From an uncultured Selenomonadales bacterium (lineage in GTDB: Bacteria > Bacillota > Negativicutes > Selenomonadales > Selenomonadaceae), in the NCBI GenBank assembly GCA_946543495.1, contig CAMNLS010000025.1:1-11421 (forward strand): 11,421 nt of DNA, in the 5' to 3' direction. Every line of letters begins with the position of its first letter. Position 1 is the stretch's first letter. The notes beneath the pieces are model-generated. The model was not told where the DNA came from. It searched no databases and was given only the letters and a program-made list of their open reading frames with translations. A program made the translations under genes and the position numbers. Below are positions 1 through 6,933 of the stretch, piece after piece.

Positions 1-904
1 GAGATTTAAGCAGAGCTTCTACCTCAGGACGCGTGGCAAGATTTTCCGAGAACGCAGACGCCGAGCCGGTGCAAAGTCCCATTTTGAATGCACGTTCATA
101 ATCGCCGTTGCTTTCAATGTAGCCTGCAACGAATCCCGCAACCATCGAATCGCCCGCGCCAACCGAATTGACGAGCTTGCCTTTGGGAGCTTCGGACTTG
201 AAGAACGTCTTGCCGCCTTCGGGAACAAAGATTGCACCGTCGCCCGCCATTGAGATAAGAACGTTCCTTGCACCCATATCCTGTAACTTCTTAGCGTACT
301 CGAAGATTTCTTCGTCGCTCTTGAGCTTGACGCCGAACATGTCGCCGAGCTCGTGATTGTTGGGTTTGATAAGCCACGGATTGAACTTCAAGACTTTAAG
401 CAGGAGACCCTTTTCCGCGTCGACGACGAAACGAATTCCCTTGCCTTGAAGGCGTCCGAGTGTTTGTTCGTACATGTCATCGGGCAGGGTGTTAGGGATT
501 GAGCCGGAAAGAATCAACGTATCGTCCTTGCCGAGCTTTTCGAGTTTTTGGAAGAGTTCTTCGCGCTTAGCCTCGCTAATCTTCGGACCTTGACCGTTAA
601 TCTCCGTCTCAACGTCGGCTTTAATCTTTACGTTAATGCGGGAGAAACCGTCGTCGAGTTTAACGAAGTCATCAGCGGCATTGAAGGCGCGGAGCTGGCG
701 AACAATCTCATCGCCCGTGAAGCCCGCCAAAAATCCCGTAGCCGTCGATTGATGTCCGAGGTTACCCAGCACGATTGAAACGTTGACGCCCTTGCCGCCG
801 CCGAGAACTTGTTCATAAGTCACACGGTTAATCGCGCCCGTCGTGAGCTTATCAAGACGAATGATGTAGTCAATCGCGGGATTAAAAGTTACGGTGTAAA
901 TCAT
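1..904 (-). CDS. fruK: 1-phosphofructokinase (PfkB family), 3' end off the window
   Basis: Predicted to phosphorylate fructose 1-phosphate to fructose 1,6-bisphosphate with ATP in the cytoplasm, the second step of PTS fructose uptake. The reading frame is open for 301 codons from an ATG at 904 and leaves the window at base 1; family members are about 305-310 residues, so only a few codons are missing. It begins MIYTVTFNPAIDY, has the substrate-side GGGKGVNVS motif (residues 35-43) and the carboxy-terminal signature NSVGAGDSMVAGF with the GAGDS anion hole at 249-253 and the presumed catalytic base Asp252. The serine-and-methionine form of that signature favours FruK over ribokinase or fructokinase; tagatose-6-phosphate kinase (LacC) is the main alternative. 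A ribosome site AAGGGGG (914-920) lies 9 bases before the ATG. A PTS fructose permease gene is expected downstream, outside the window. Confidence 0.9.
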   Translation of the reverse strand, partial: MIYTVTFNPAIDYIIRLDKLTTGAINRVTYEQVLGGGKGVNVSIVLGNLGHQSTATGFLAGFTGDEIVRQLRAFNAADDFVKLDDGFSRINVKIKADVETEINGQGPKISEAKREELFQKLEKLGKDDTLILSGSIPNTLPDDMYEQTLGRLQGKGIRFVVDAEKGLLLKVLKFNPWLIKPNNHELGDMFGVKLKSDEEIFEYAKKLQDMGARNVLISMAGDGAIFVPEGGKTFFKSEAPKGKLVNSVGAGDSMVAGFVAGYIESNGDYERAFKMGLCTGSASAFSENLATRPEVEALLKS

Positions 905-946
905 TTAAAGTTTCCCCCTTATAAGTTGATTGAAAATTCGTTTGCG

Positions 947-975
947 ATTATACAACAGCATTTAACACATTTCAA
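947..975 (-). promoter_or_regulatory. Sigma70-type promoter of fruK
   Basis: Read on the minus strand, a -35 box TTGAAA (970-975) is separated by exactly 17 bases from a perfect -10 box TATAAT (947-952). It sits 43 bases before the fruK ATG, in the gap behind cmk. This implies that fruK can be transcribed independently of cmk. I see no intrinsic terminator behind cmk, so read-through is also possible. Confidence 0.75.
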
Positions 976-995
976 GGCAACTGCAACACTTTTTA

Positions 996-1625
996 TCATT
1001 GCGCAAGCCTTAGAATCTCCGTGACGACCTCTTCAATCGTTAAGTTCGTTGAATCAAGTAACACAGCGTCTTCAGCCATTGCAAGCGGTGCAATCTCACG
1101 TTCGCTGTCCTGTTTATCGCGCAGGGAAATTTCTTTCCTTACCTGTTCAAAGTCAGCGGCAATTCCTTTTAACTTTAGCTCCTCGAATCGTCGCCGCGCC
1201 CGTTCCTCGACCGTTGCCGTTAAAAATATTTTCAAGTCCGCGTTAGGCAAGACCTGCGTCCCAATGTCGCGTCCGTCCATTATCACTGAAGCTTGAGCCG
1301 CCATTGCCCGTTGAAGCTCCGTTAATTTTTTCCTCACGAAACCGAACTTTGCCACGTCGGAAGCTCCGCGACTGACTTCGGGCGTGCGGATTTCTTTCGT
1401 GACTTCGACGCCGTCGAGGAATACTCGTGCCGCTCCGTCCAATTTAATATCAATGTCTTGCGTCACGACTTCAGCGGGCTTGCCGCTCTGCAAAACCTTC
1501 AACGCAACCGCCCGATACATTGCGCCCGTATCAATATAAGTGTAGCCGAGCTGAGCCGCCACGATTTTGGAAACGGTACTCTTGCCCGCGCCCGCTGGTC
1601 CGTCTACTGCAATTATTTTTTTCAT
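996..1625 (-). CDS. cmk: Cytidylate kinase
   Basis: Transfers phosphate from ATP to CMP or dCMP, in pyrimidine nucleotide recycling; cytoplasmic. The 209-residue protein starts MKKIIAVDGPAGAGKST with the Walker A loop at residues 9-17, followed by DTGAMYR (32-38) of the CMP site, the family motif DGRDIGT, the lid sequence RARRRFEEL and RDKQDSEREIAPL, which contacts nucleotide. The protein is a little shorter than the usual 220-230 residues. An in-frame upstream start at 1673 would add 16 residues, but the ATG at 1625 is preceded by GGAGG at the right distance and begins exactly at the conserved family start. In many Bacillota cmk is followed by plsC, ispH or rpsA; here it is followed by fruK with its own promoter. 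It is divergent from the diguanylate cyclase gene. Confidence 0.95.
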   Translation of the reverse strand: MKKIIAVDGPAGAGKSTVSKIVAAQLGYTYIDTGAMYRAVALKVLQSGKPAEVVTQDIDIKLDGAARVFLDGVEVTKEIRTPEVSRGASDVAKFGFVRKKLTELQRAMAAQASVIMDGRDIGTQVLPNADLKIFLTATVEERARRRFEELKLKGIAADFEQVRKEISLRDKQDSEREIAPLAMAEDAVLLDSTNLTIEEVVTEILRLAQ

Positions 1626-1633
1626 GTAATCAA

Positions 1634-1638
1634 CCTCC
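1634..1638 (-). promoter_or_regulatory. Ribosome-binding site of cmk, decides the start
   Basis: GGAGG on the minus strand lies 8 bases before the ATG at 1625. It supports that start over the longer open frame from 1673. Confidence 0.85.
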
Positions 1639-1644
1639 AGATTT

Positions 1645-1673
1645 AATTTAACACCTCTGCAAATTTTTAGCAA
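1645..1673 (-). promoter_or_regulatory. Candidate cmk promoter
   Basis: On the minus strand TTGCTA (1668-1673) and TAAATT (1645-1650) are 17 bases apart, and the -10 box is preceded by TGT, giving an extended -10. The -35 box overlaps a 12-bp perfect palindrome (1669-1680). The match is moderate and comes from reading by eye only. Confidence 0.45.
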
Positions 1674-1680
1674 CGTTGCT
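1669..1680. promoter_or_regulatory. 12-bp perfect palindrome, possible operator
   Basis: AGCAACGTTGCT reads the same on both strands. It sits between two divergent genes and overlaps the candidate -35 box of cmk, a position where a dimeric regulator could act. No regulator family is identified. Confidence 0.4.
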
Positions 1681-1689
1681 TATGTTCAT

Positions 1690-1711
1690 TGAAAAGTTTT
1701 CATGTTATAAT
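1690..1711 (+). promoter_or_regulatory. Extended -10 promoter of the diguanylate cyclase gene with an internal inverted repeat
   Basis: TGTTATAAT (1703-1711) is a consensus extended -10 element, 35 bases before the ATG at 1747. No good -35 box is present at 16-18 bases, as is usual for extended -10 promoters. Directly upstream, TGAAAA-G-TTTTCA (1690-1702) is a perfect inverted repeat with one central base, filling the spacer position where an operator would block polymerase. Confidence 0.55.
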
Positions 1712-1746
1712 CGGCAACAAAAATTTTCTGAAAGGCTAAACGCGTT

Positions 1747-3711
1747 ATGATTAAACTAGATAAAACCTTCCTGAAATTCGTGGCACTCTGTGCGATAGGA
1801 TTAACTTTAAATGTACTTGGCTCTCTCTTTACTAGGAATTTTGAGTTGCCTATTTATCTCGATACATTTGGCACGATTTTTATTGCGGCTCTCGGCGGCT
1901 ACGTGCCAGGCATTATCGTAGGATTCTTTACGAACTTTATCGGCTCTTTCTTCAACGACACTGAAATGCATTACGGCATAGTCAGCGTTTCAATCGCGTG
2001 GCTTACAGCATCTCTAGCACGCAAGGGATACTACGAAAATTTTCCAAAGGCAATGACGACAATCCCCGTGACTATATTGGTCACAAGTTTTTTGGGCGCG
2101 TTCTTCGGTGAACTCGTAAGCCCTGCTAATTCCTTCAACTCGTTGGATTCGATTAATAAATTCTTTATTAACTTCTTGGAAACCTTCTTTAAAAATTTTT
2201 ACTACGAACTCCCCGATAAGTCTCTTACCATAATTATGAGTTTCTTTGCGTTGGAATGCATTCCGCCCAAGCTCAAAGAAGATTTTAAATCGCTGGGCAA
2301 AATGCAAGCTACTGTAACCGACGAAGTTCACGAGGCTATAAACGCTAAAAATCGTTTTACCTCGTCGCTTAGAACGAAGATGATTTTTAACCTGATGTCG
2401 ATAACGCTTGGGGTGGCGGTGTTCATTTCCTATTACAGCTACACAACTTACAGAGACGCTATCATAGAAGAACATAAACGAATTGCTAACGGGATAGTGA
2501 CTATGGTTGCGGAAGAGATTGACCCAAAACGTGTTGATGAATTCCTTGAGCTAGGGCATCATGCGCAAGGCTATAACGAGGTCGAGAAAAAACTTTATAA
2601 AATCCGCAACAGCAACTACAACGTAAAATATATCTACGTGTATAAAATAATGGAAGATGGCTGTCACGTCGTCTTTGACTTGGATACGGGAGAGGTTGAA
2701 GGCACCGAACCTGGCGAGATTGAAGAGTTTGACGAGGAATTCTATAGCGTTCTTGACGACTTGCTTGCGGGCAGGCACATACCGCCGAAGACCTCTAATG
2801 GGCAATTTGGTAATCTACTGACGATTTATAAGCCTGTATATGATTCTGTGGGCAATTGCGTCTGTTATGCGGGCTTGGATTTTTCTATGGACGAGATTAA
2901 CGACTACGGCAGAAGGTTTATCGCTAGAGTCATTGCTATTTTCTCTGGCGCAGTGGTTTTTATCTTCGTGTTAGGCTTATGGTTCATTGAAAACAATATC
3001 ATCTTACCCGTCAACACGATGGCTTATTGTGCTAAGAACTTCGCCTATGACAGCGAGGCAGCTCGCGGAAAAAATGTTAAACTCATAAAGAGCTTAGACA
3101 TAAGGACGCACGACGAGATAGAAAACCTTTACTCCGCTTTCCTAAAGACGACGGCGGACAGCATGAATTACTTTGAAAATTTCAAGAAAGCAAAAGTTCA
3201 AGCCGAAGTTCTAAACGAGCTTGCGCATAAAGACGCGTTGACAGGTCTTCAAAATAAAACCTCCTACACCGAGAAGACTGCCAAGCTTGACGAGGAGATT
3301 GCCGCCGCCCGCGCAGAGTTCTGCATAATCATGATTGACGTAAACTTCCTTAAGCGCGTCAATGATACCTACGGGCACGAGTATGGCAACACTTATCTTA
3401 TCAACGCGGGCAAGCTTGCTTGTTCGGTCTTTGGCGAAGAGAATGTCTATCGAATTGGCGGAGATGAATTCGTCGTGGTGCTCACTAATGAACAGCTTGC
3501 CACTGTTGATGATAACGTCGCCAAGTTCAGAGGCATTATTAATAAGTTTAAAGCTAATAATACCCTTGAGGCGTGGGAAAAAGTTTCGGCGGCGGTTGGT
3601 GTCTCTTACTATGAAGCGGGCGTCGATAAGACTGCGGAAGAAGTCTTTAAGCGAGCGGATGAAGATATGTATAAAAACAAGTTGGCTATGAAGGCGCAGA
3701 GAAGGGATTGA
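1747..3711 (+). CDS. Membrane-bound diguanylate cyclase with Cache-like sensor (GGDEF)
   Basis: Predicted to make cyclic di-GMP from two GTP in response to an external signal. The 654 residues divide into a hydrophobic multi-span region (about 9-175; the stretch with LDTFGTIFIAALGGYVPG resembles the membrane domain of ECF-transporter S components), a helix at about 212-232, an extracytoplasmic Cache/PAS-like segment (about 235-388, with YNVKYIYVYK and a later VGNCVCYAGLDFS strand pair), a helix at about 391-414, a HAMP-like linker and GGDEF at about 490-650. The active site looks intact: DALTGLQN at 496-503, metal ligand Asp531 in MIDVNFLK, and GGDEF at 571-575. The product-inhibition site RxxD expected just upstream is FGEE, so I-site feedback is probably absent. 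The ribosome site is weak (AAAGG, 11 bases before the ATG). ATA, CTA and AGA codons look more frequent than in the neighbours. The next gene follows after 4 bases. Confidence 0.9.
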   Translation: MIKLDKTFLKFVALCAIGLTLNVLGSLFTRNFELPIYLDTFGTIFIAALGGYVPGIIVGFFTNFIGSFFNDTEMHYGIVSVSIAWLTASLARKGYYENFPKAMTTIPVTILVTSFLGAFFGELVSPANSFNSLDSINKFFINFLETFFKNFYYELPDKSLTIIMSFFALECIPPKLKEDFKSLGKMQATVTDEVHEAINAKNRFTSSLRTKMIFNLMSITLGVAVFISYYSYTTYRDAIIEEHKRIANGIVTMVAEEIDPKRVDEFLELGHHAQGYNEVEKKLYKIRNSNYNVKYIYVYKIMEDGCHVVFDLDTGEVEGTEPGEIEEFDEEFYSVLDDLLAGRHIPPKTSNGQFGNLLTIYKPVYDSVGNCVCYAGLDFSMDEINDYGRRFIARVIAIFSGAVVFIFVLGLWFIENNIILPVNTMAYCAKNFAYDSEAARGKNVKLIKSLDIRTHDEIENLYSAFLKTTADSMNYFENFKKAKVQAEVLNELAHKDALTGLQNKTSYTEKTAKLDEEIAAARAEFCIIMIDVNFLKRVNDTYGHEYGNTYLINAGKLACSVFGEENVYRIGGDEFVVVLTNEQLATVDDNVAKFRGIINKFKANNTLEAWEKVSAAVGVSYYEAGVDKTAEEVFKRADEDMYKNKLAMKAQRRD

Positions 3712-3715
3712 GCTA

Positions 3716-4570
3716 ATGAACTACGGCTTAATAATCCCTACACTCAACGCGGGCGAACAATTCCAGACGTTGCTTGAACAAATTGCCGCGCAGTCTTTGC
3801 CAACAAAAAAATTAATCGTCGATTCGGAATCAACGGACGACACCGCGCAACTTGCAAAAAGTTTCGGGCTTGAGGTTTTAACCATTCCGCGCAAGACTTT
3901 TAATCACGGAACAACGAGGCAGCTTGCCTTAGAAAAAATTTTGCCGCTCGACGTGATAATCTTTTTGACGCAAGATGTGTTGCTCCACGACGACGAATCA
4001 CTTGCTAAGCTGGTAAAAATCTTCAGCGATGATTCAACGGTCGGCATGAGCTACGGGCGGCAACTGCCACATGCGAACGCAACCAACGAGGCGGCAATCC
4101 TCCGCGCCTTCAACTATCCGCCGGAAAGTCAGTTGCGCTCCTTTGACGACAGAAAAGTTTTCGGGCTTAAGACGGTGTTTGCGTCGAATTCTTTTGCGGC
4201 TTATCGCGTCGCGGCTCTGCAAAGTGTAGGCGGCTTTCCGTCGAATGTTCCGCTGTGTGAGGATATGTACGTTGCGGCTAAAATGTTGCTTGACGGCTGG
4301 AAAGTTTTTTACGCGGCGGACGCGCAGGTTTATCACAGTCACAACTACACGGCGGCGCAGGAGTTTCGTCGCTACGTTGAGATAGGAAAGTTTCACGCGC
4401 AGGAAAGTTGGATTCGTGATACGTTCGGTTCGGCGGAGGGCGCAGGTAAAAAATTTGTCTTGATGAAGCTTTCCATATTGGCAAAAAAAAATCCCCTCGA
4501 CTGCGTGGGAGCAATCTTCAGAGACGCCGCTAAGTTTCTTGGCTATCTCATCGGCAAGCTTGAAGCTTGA
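3716..4570 (+). CDS. Family 2 glycosyltransferase, rhamnosyltransferase-like
   Basis: Predicted to transfer a sugar from a nucleotide-sugar donor to a growing polysaccharide or lipopolysaccharide at the inner face of the membrane. The 284-residue protein has a GT-A fold pattern: IIPTLNAG at the amino end (residues 6-13), the nucleotide-binding Asp36 in VDSESTDDT, FNHGTTRQLA (62-71) typical of rhamnosyltransferase-like members, the metal-site region LTQDVLL with Asp87, and the likely catalytic-loop acidic pair CED (181-183). The sugar and acceptor cannot be read from sequence. The start lies 4 bases behind the cyclase stop, and the ribosome site AAGGG (3702-3706) is inside the cyclase's last codons, so the two are probably translationally coupled. 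I infer a shared role in surface polysaccharide under c-di-GMP influence. Confidence 0.88.
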   Translation: MNYGLIIPTLNAGEQFQTLLEQIAAQSLPTKKLIVDSESTDDTAQLAKSFGLEVLTIPRKTFNHGTTRQLALEKILPLDVIIFLTQDVLLHDDESLAKLVKIFSDDSTVGMSYGRQLPHANATNEAAILRAFNYPPESQLRSFDDRKVFGLKTVFASNSFAAYRVAALQSVGGFPSNVPLCEDMYVAAKMLLDGWKVFYAADAQVYHSHNYTAAQEFRRYVEIGKFHAQESWIRDTFGSAEGAGKKFVLMKLSILAKKNPLDCVGAIFRDAAKFLGYLIGKLEA

Positions 4571-4706
4571 CCCAGTTGTCGCGGCGGAGCTAGCGGCTTA
4601 GTCGGAGCTTACAACCGCGTTCGTTGCGAACGTTCACCAGTTCACGTCCGCCGCATGCACATTGCTACTTGCGTGAAGTTGCCGCATTGCTGGTCCGAAT
4701 AAACAT
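4571..4706. other. Convergent intergenic stretch with several short hairpins
   Basis: This 136-bp gap lies between the ends of the glycosyltransferase (plus) and dnaB (minus) genes. It is GC-richer than the other gaps. CGTTCG-TTG-CGAACG (4618-4632) is a perfect 6-bp stem with a 3-base loop; GTTGT (4575-4579) can pair with ACAAC (4611-4615) around it; CCAGTT occurs twice (4572-4577 and 4637-4642) and CATTGCT occurs twice near the right end. No T-run follows any stem on either strand, so I do not call an intrinsic terminator. It could be a dispersed intergenic repeat element of this genome, which cannot be judged from one copy. Confidence 0.35.
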
Positions 4707-6041
4707 TTAATCTGCCGCACGCGTCAAGTCGTTGAATCTCATCGTTTCCTTGTCAAAGTGCAAATGTACACTCGTCGTGGGACCATTACGATTCTTAGCG
4801 ATTATCAGTTCAGCTATATTCTGATTATCTGATTCTTCTCGATTATAATACTCGTCGCGGTAAAGAAACATGACTATATCCGCGTCTTGTTCTAAACTTC
4901 CCGATTCTCTCAAGTCGCTTAGTTGCGGCTTTTTTTCTGCCCTTAACTCAACGCCGCGACTTAGCTGGCTTAGCGCGATTATCGGCACTTCCAATTCACG
5001 CGCCATTGCCTTTAGGTTTCGACTTATCTCGCTTATTTCTTGCTGGCGATTCTCCGACCGTCCGCCCTGCATCAGCTGTAAGTAATCTATTATCACCATG
5101 TCCAGCCCGCGTTCGTGCTTTATTCGCCGTGCCTTACTCTTCATTTCCATTAAGTTTAGTCCCGCAGTGTCGTCTATGTACAGTTTGCATTTAGACAATC
5201 GCTCTAATCCGTCCAGCAACATATCCATGTCATCATCGCTGAAATTCCCCGTGTTCAATGCCTGACTGTTCACGCCGCTTGCCGTACTCAATAGCCTGTT
5301 CCCTAACTGTACTTTGCTCATCTCCAGACTAAACATCGCTACAACCTTTTCTCGCGCCGCATTTACCGCGATATTCAATGCCAACGCCGTTTTACCCATT
5401 GAAGGGCGCGCCGCTAATAATATTAAGTCCGACTTTTGAAAGCCATTCAATATACGGTCTAAATCTATCAGCCCGCTACGTACTCCGGATAACTGTCCTT
5501 TGTTCTCGTGCAAGGCGTGGATTCGCTCAAACGTTCGTTGTAATATTTCGCTTACGTCCTCGAATTCCCGCGTCACTTGCCGATTTGATATCGCTAATAT
5601 CTCAGCTTCCGCGTAACTTAGCACCTTTTCTACTGGATTACGTTCATCGCTTGCCGCCTGTGTTATCGCTTGCCCCGCCGTCATCAACTGCCGCATTATT
5701 GACTTTTGACGTATCACTTGCGCATATGTTTCCGCTCGCAACGTCGTATATTCTAACGGTATCAGGCTGAATAGATATTGCCGCGTGACTTTATCCAAAT
5801 CGCCGCTCTTGCGCAATGTCTGTTCCACGATTAACACATCAAGCGGAATTCCGTATCCACTTAGCTTTAATAATGCCTTGTAGATTAACTTATGCTCTTG
5901 CCTAAAGAAATCGTCCACGCTCAACTTTGCCGCTATTGCCGGTATCGCTTCCCCGCCCTTTAGCATCAGCGAAGACAAGAGCTTCTTTTCTATTTCAATA
6001 GCCTCCGGCAGTTGCGTTTCATAATCAATCGTCGTTCCCAC
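4707..6041 (-). CDS. dnaB: Replicative DNA helicase DnaB
   Basis: The hexameric ATP-driven helicase of the replication fork, loaded at the origin and binding primase through its amino-terminal domain. From the preferred start the protein has 444 residues, normal for the family. The amino domain (LPEAIEIEKKLLSSLML) and helical linker are followed by the RecA-like motor: Walker A ARPSMGKTA with Lys217, Walker B MVIIDYLQLM with Asp319, the SQLSR motif, and the arginine-finger region AKNRNGPT near the end. The frame can be opened two codons earlier by a TTG at 6047, but the ribosome site AAGGAG would then be only 2 bases away; the GTG at 6041 has an 8-base spacing and is preferred. No intein or insertion is present. 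It lies 15 bases behind the DUF116 gene and is probably co-transcribed with it. Confidence 0.95.
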   Translation of the reverse strand: MGTTIDYETQLPEAIEIEKKLLSSLMLKGGEAIPAIAAKLSVDDFFRQEHKLIYKALLKLSGYGIPLDVLIVEQTLRKSGDLDKVTRQYLFSLIPLEYTTLRAETYAQVIRQKSIMRQLMTAGQAITQAASDERNPVEKVLSYAEAEILAISNRQVTREFEDVSEILQRTFERIHALHENKGQLSGVRSGLIDLDRILNGFQKSDLILLAARPSMGKTALALNIAVNAAREKVVAMFSLEMSKVQLGNRLLSTASGVNSQALNTGNFSDDDMDMLLDGLERLSKCKLYIDDTAGLNLMEMKSKARRIKHERGLDMVIIDYLQLMQGGRSENRQQEISEISRNLKAMARELEVPIIALSQLSRGVELRAEKKPQLSDLRESGSLEQDADIVMFLYRDEYYNREESDNQNIAELIIAKNRNGPTTSVHLHFDKETMRFNDLTRAAD

Positions 6042-6049
6042 GTTCAATA

Positions 6050-6055
6050 CTCCTT
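6050..6055 (-). promoter_or_regulatory. Ribosome-binding site of dnaB, selects a GTG start
   Basis: AAGGAG on the minus strand is 8 bases before the GTG at 6041 and only 2 bases before the TTG at 6047. The spacing favours GTG initiation. Confidence 0.75.
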
Positions 6056-6056
6056 C

Positions 6057-6833
6057 TCATTCGACAATTCGAGCTAGAACGTTACGAACCTCATCAATGT
6101 CAACGCGGGTATTATTGCAAGGACCGTTAGGACGAATATTCAAGACACCGACGGCTGGCAACGGATATACATCTTGAATACCGCTCATTAAGTCTCGTTC
6201 ACAAGCTATAGCCAAGATTGCTTGAGGACGAATTTTTTTTACGACTTGTCGCGCCAACGTTCCGCCAGTCGCTACAAAAAAAGTAAAGCCGAGTTCATCT
6301 GCAAGCTTCATCAAATCCCCAACGTTACAGCCGCCGCAACGTTTGCAATTATTCGGGTCGCGAGTAATCTTGTGCGAGCAAGTCGACAGCTGCAAGCAAT
6401 GCGGACTAAGCACGAGTAATTTTTTCGCGGGAACTTTTATTCCGCTCTTCATGAAGATTAAGTTGCTCACTGCCACGAATGAACCTTCAATCTGCCGCCG
6501 CTTAACGCCGAAAAGTTTTCCTATTCTCACCGCCACAGGAAACAAAAGCTTTATGAGTGCGAAGCTGTAACGGTGGAATAATTTCAGCGTCGGCAAACCT
6601 TTGACCGCTAAAACCATATTGCAGACCGCGCCGAATGAAAACGTCGAGATAAAAATTAAAAATATGCCGACGATTGCCGGCAGAAACTCAAAAATATTTT
6701 CGAGCCCCGGACAACAAATCAACCAAAGTCCATAAAGAGCCAATGCAACAAAAAATTCCGATGCCAAGAGCAATCCAAGGAACAATCTTTTCTTCGGACG
6801 AACCAATTCAAATGCGTTTAACAAAATTTTCAC
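6057..6833 (-). CDS. DUF116 family membrane protein with cysteine clusters
   Basis: A 258-residue member of DUF116, a family of unknown function found widely in Bacillota and other anaerobes. Two hydrophobic stretches (about 17-42 and 50-76) suggest an amino-terminal membrane anchor. The soluble part carries seven cysteines in family positions: Cys146 and Cys152 in PHCLQLSTC, the cluster Cys163-x2-Cys166-x2-Cys169, Cys211 in ACERDLMSGIQD, and Cys239 in RPNGPCNNTRVD. The spacing suggests metal or iron-sulfur binding, which is inference. The start is GTG at 6833: an in-frame TAG lies two codons upstream, and the only ribosome-like sequence (GGTAGG) is very close, so initiation may be weak or at a downstream TTG. 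It precedes dnaB by 15 bases. Confidence 0.85.
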   Translation of the reverse strand: MKILLNAFELVRPKKRLFLGLLLASEFFVALALYGLWLICCPGLENIFEFLPAIVGIFLIFISTFSFGAVCNMVLAVKGLPTLKLFHRYSFALIKLLFPVAVRIGKLFGVKRRQIEGSFVAVSNLIFMKSGIKVPAKKLLVLSPHCLQLSTCSHKITRDPNNCKRCGGCNVGDLMKLADELGFTFFVATGGTLARQVVKKIRPQAILAIACERDLMSGIQDVYPLPAVGVLNIRPNGPCNNTRVDIDEVRNVLARIVE

Positions 6834-6861
6834 CGCCTACCAAGTAACTTTGCTTTATTCA

Positions 6862-6889
6862 AATTTATTACACACAGGAATGATAGCAA
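6862..6889 (-). promoter_or_regulatory. Possible promoter of the DUF116-dnaB unit
   Basis: On the minus strand TTGCTA (6884-6889) and TAAATT (6862-6867) are 16 bases apart, just behind the dcuB terminator and about 30 bases before the GTG. The boxes resemble those proposed for cmk, but the match is weak. Confidence 0.3.
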
Positions 6890-6915
6890 AAAAAAATGCC
6901 CGCGACAAGGCAGGC
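6888..6915 (-). terminator. Intrinsic terminator of dcuB
   Basis: On the minus strand GCCTGC and GCGGGC (6898-6915) form a 6-bp stem with one G-T pair around a 6-base loop, followed after one A by nine T residues (6888-6896). It lies 53 bases behind the dcuB stop, beyond the CRISPR-like repeat, so the repeat is inside the dcuB transcript. Confidence 0.85.
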
Positions 6916-6933
6916 GGAAGAAAAAGAAATTTA

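Noticed and set aside
1..904. fruK as a truncated pseudogene
   Set aside because: The frame is open to the window edge with intact catalytic motifs; the missing end is only the window boundary.
1626..1673. Longer amino-terminus of cytidylate kinase from an upstream start
   Set aside because: The extra residues are not family-like, and GGAGG lies within that extension, correctly spaced for the ATG at 1625.
4618..4632. Perfect 6-bp hairpin as an intrinsic terminator for the convergent genes
   Set aside because: No T-run follows on either strand.
6857..6875. GTGTGTAATAAATTTGAAT on the minus strand, as a degenerate second CRISPR repeat
   Set aside because: It only vaguely resembles the repeat end, needs gaps to align, and its distance from the first repeat does not fit a usual 33-36 base spacer.
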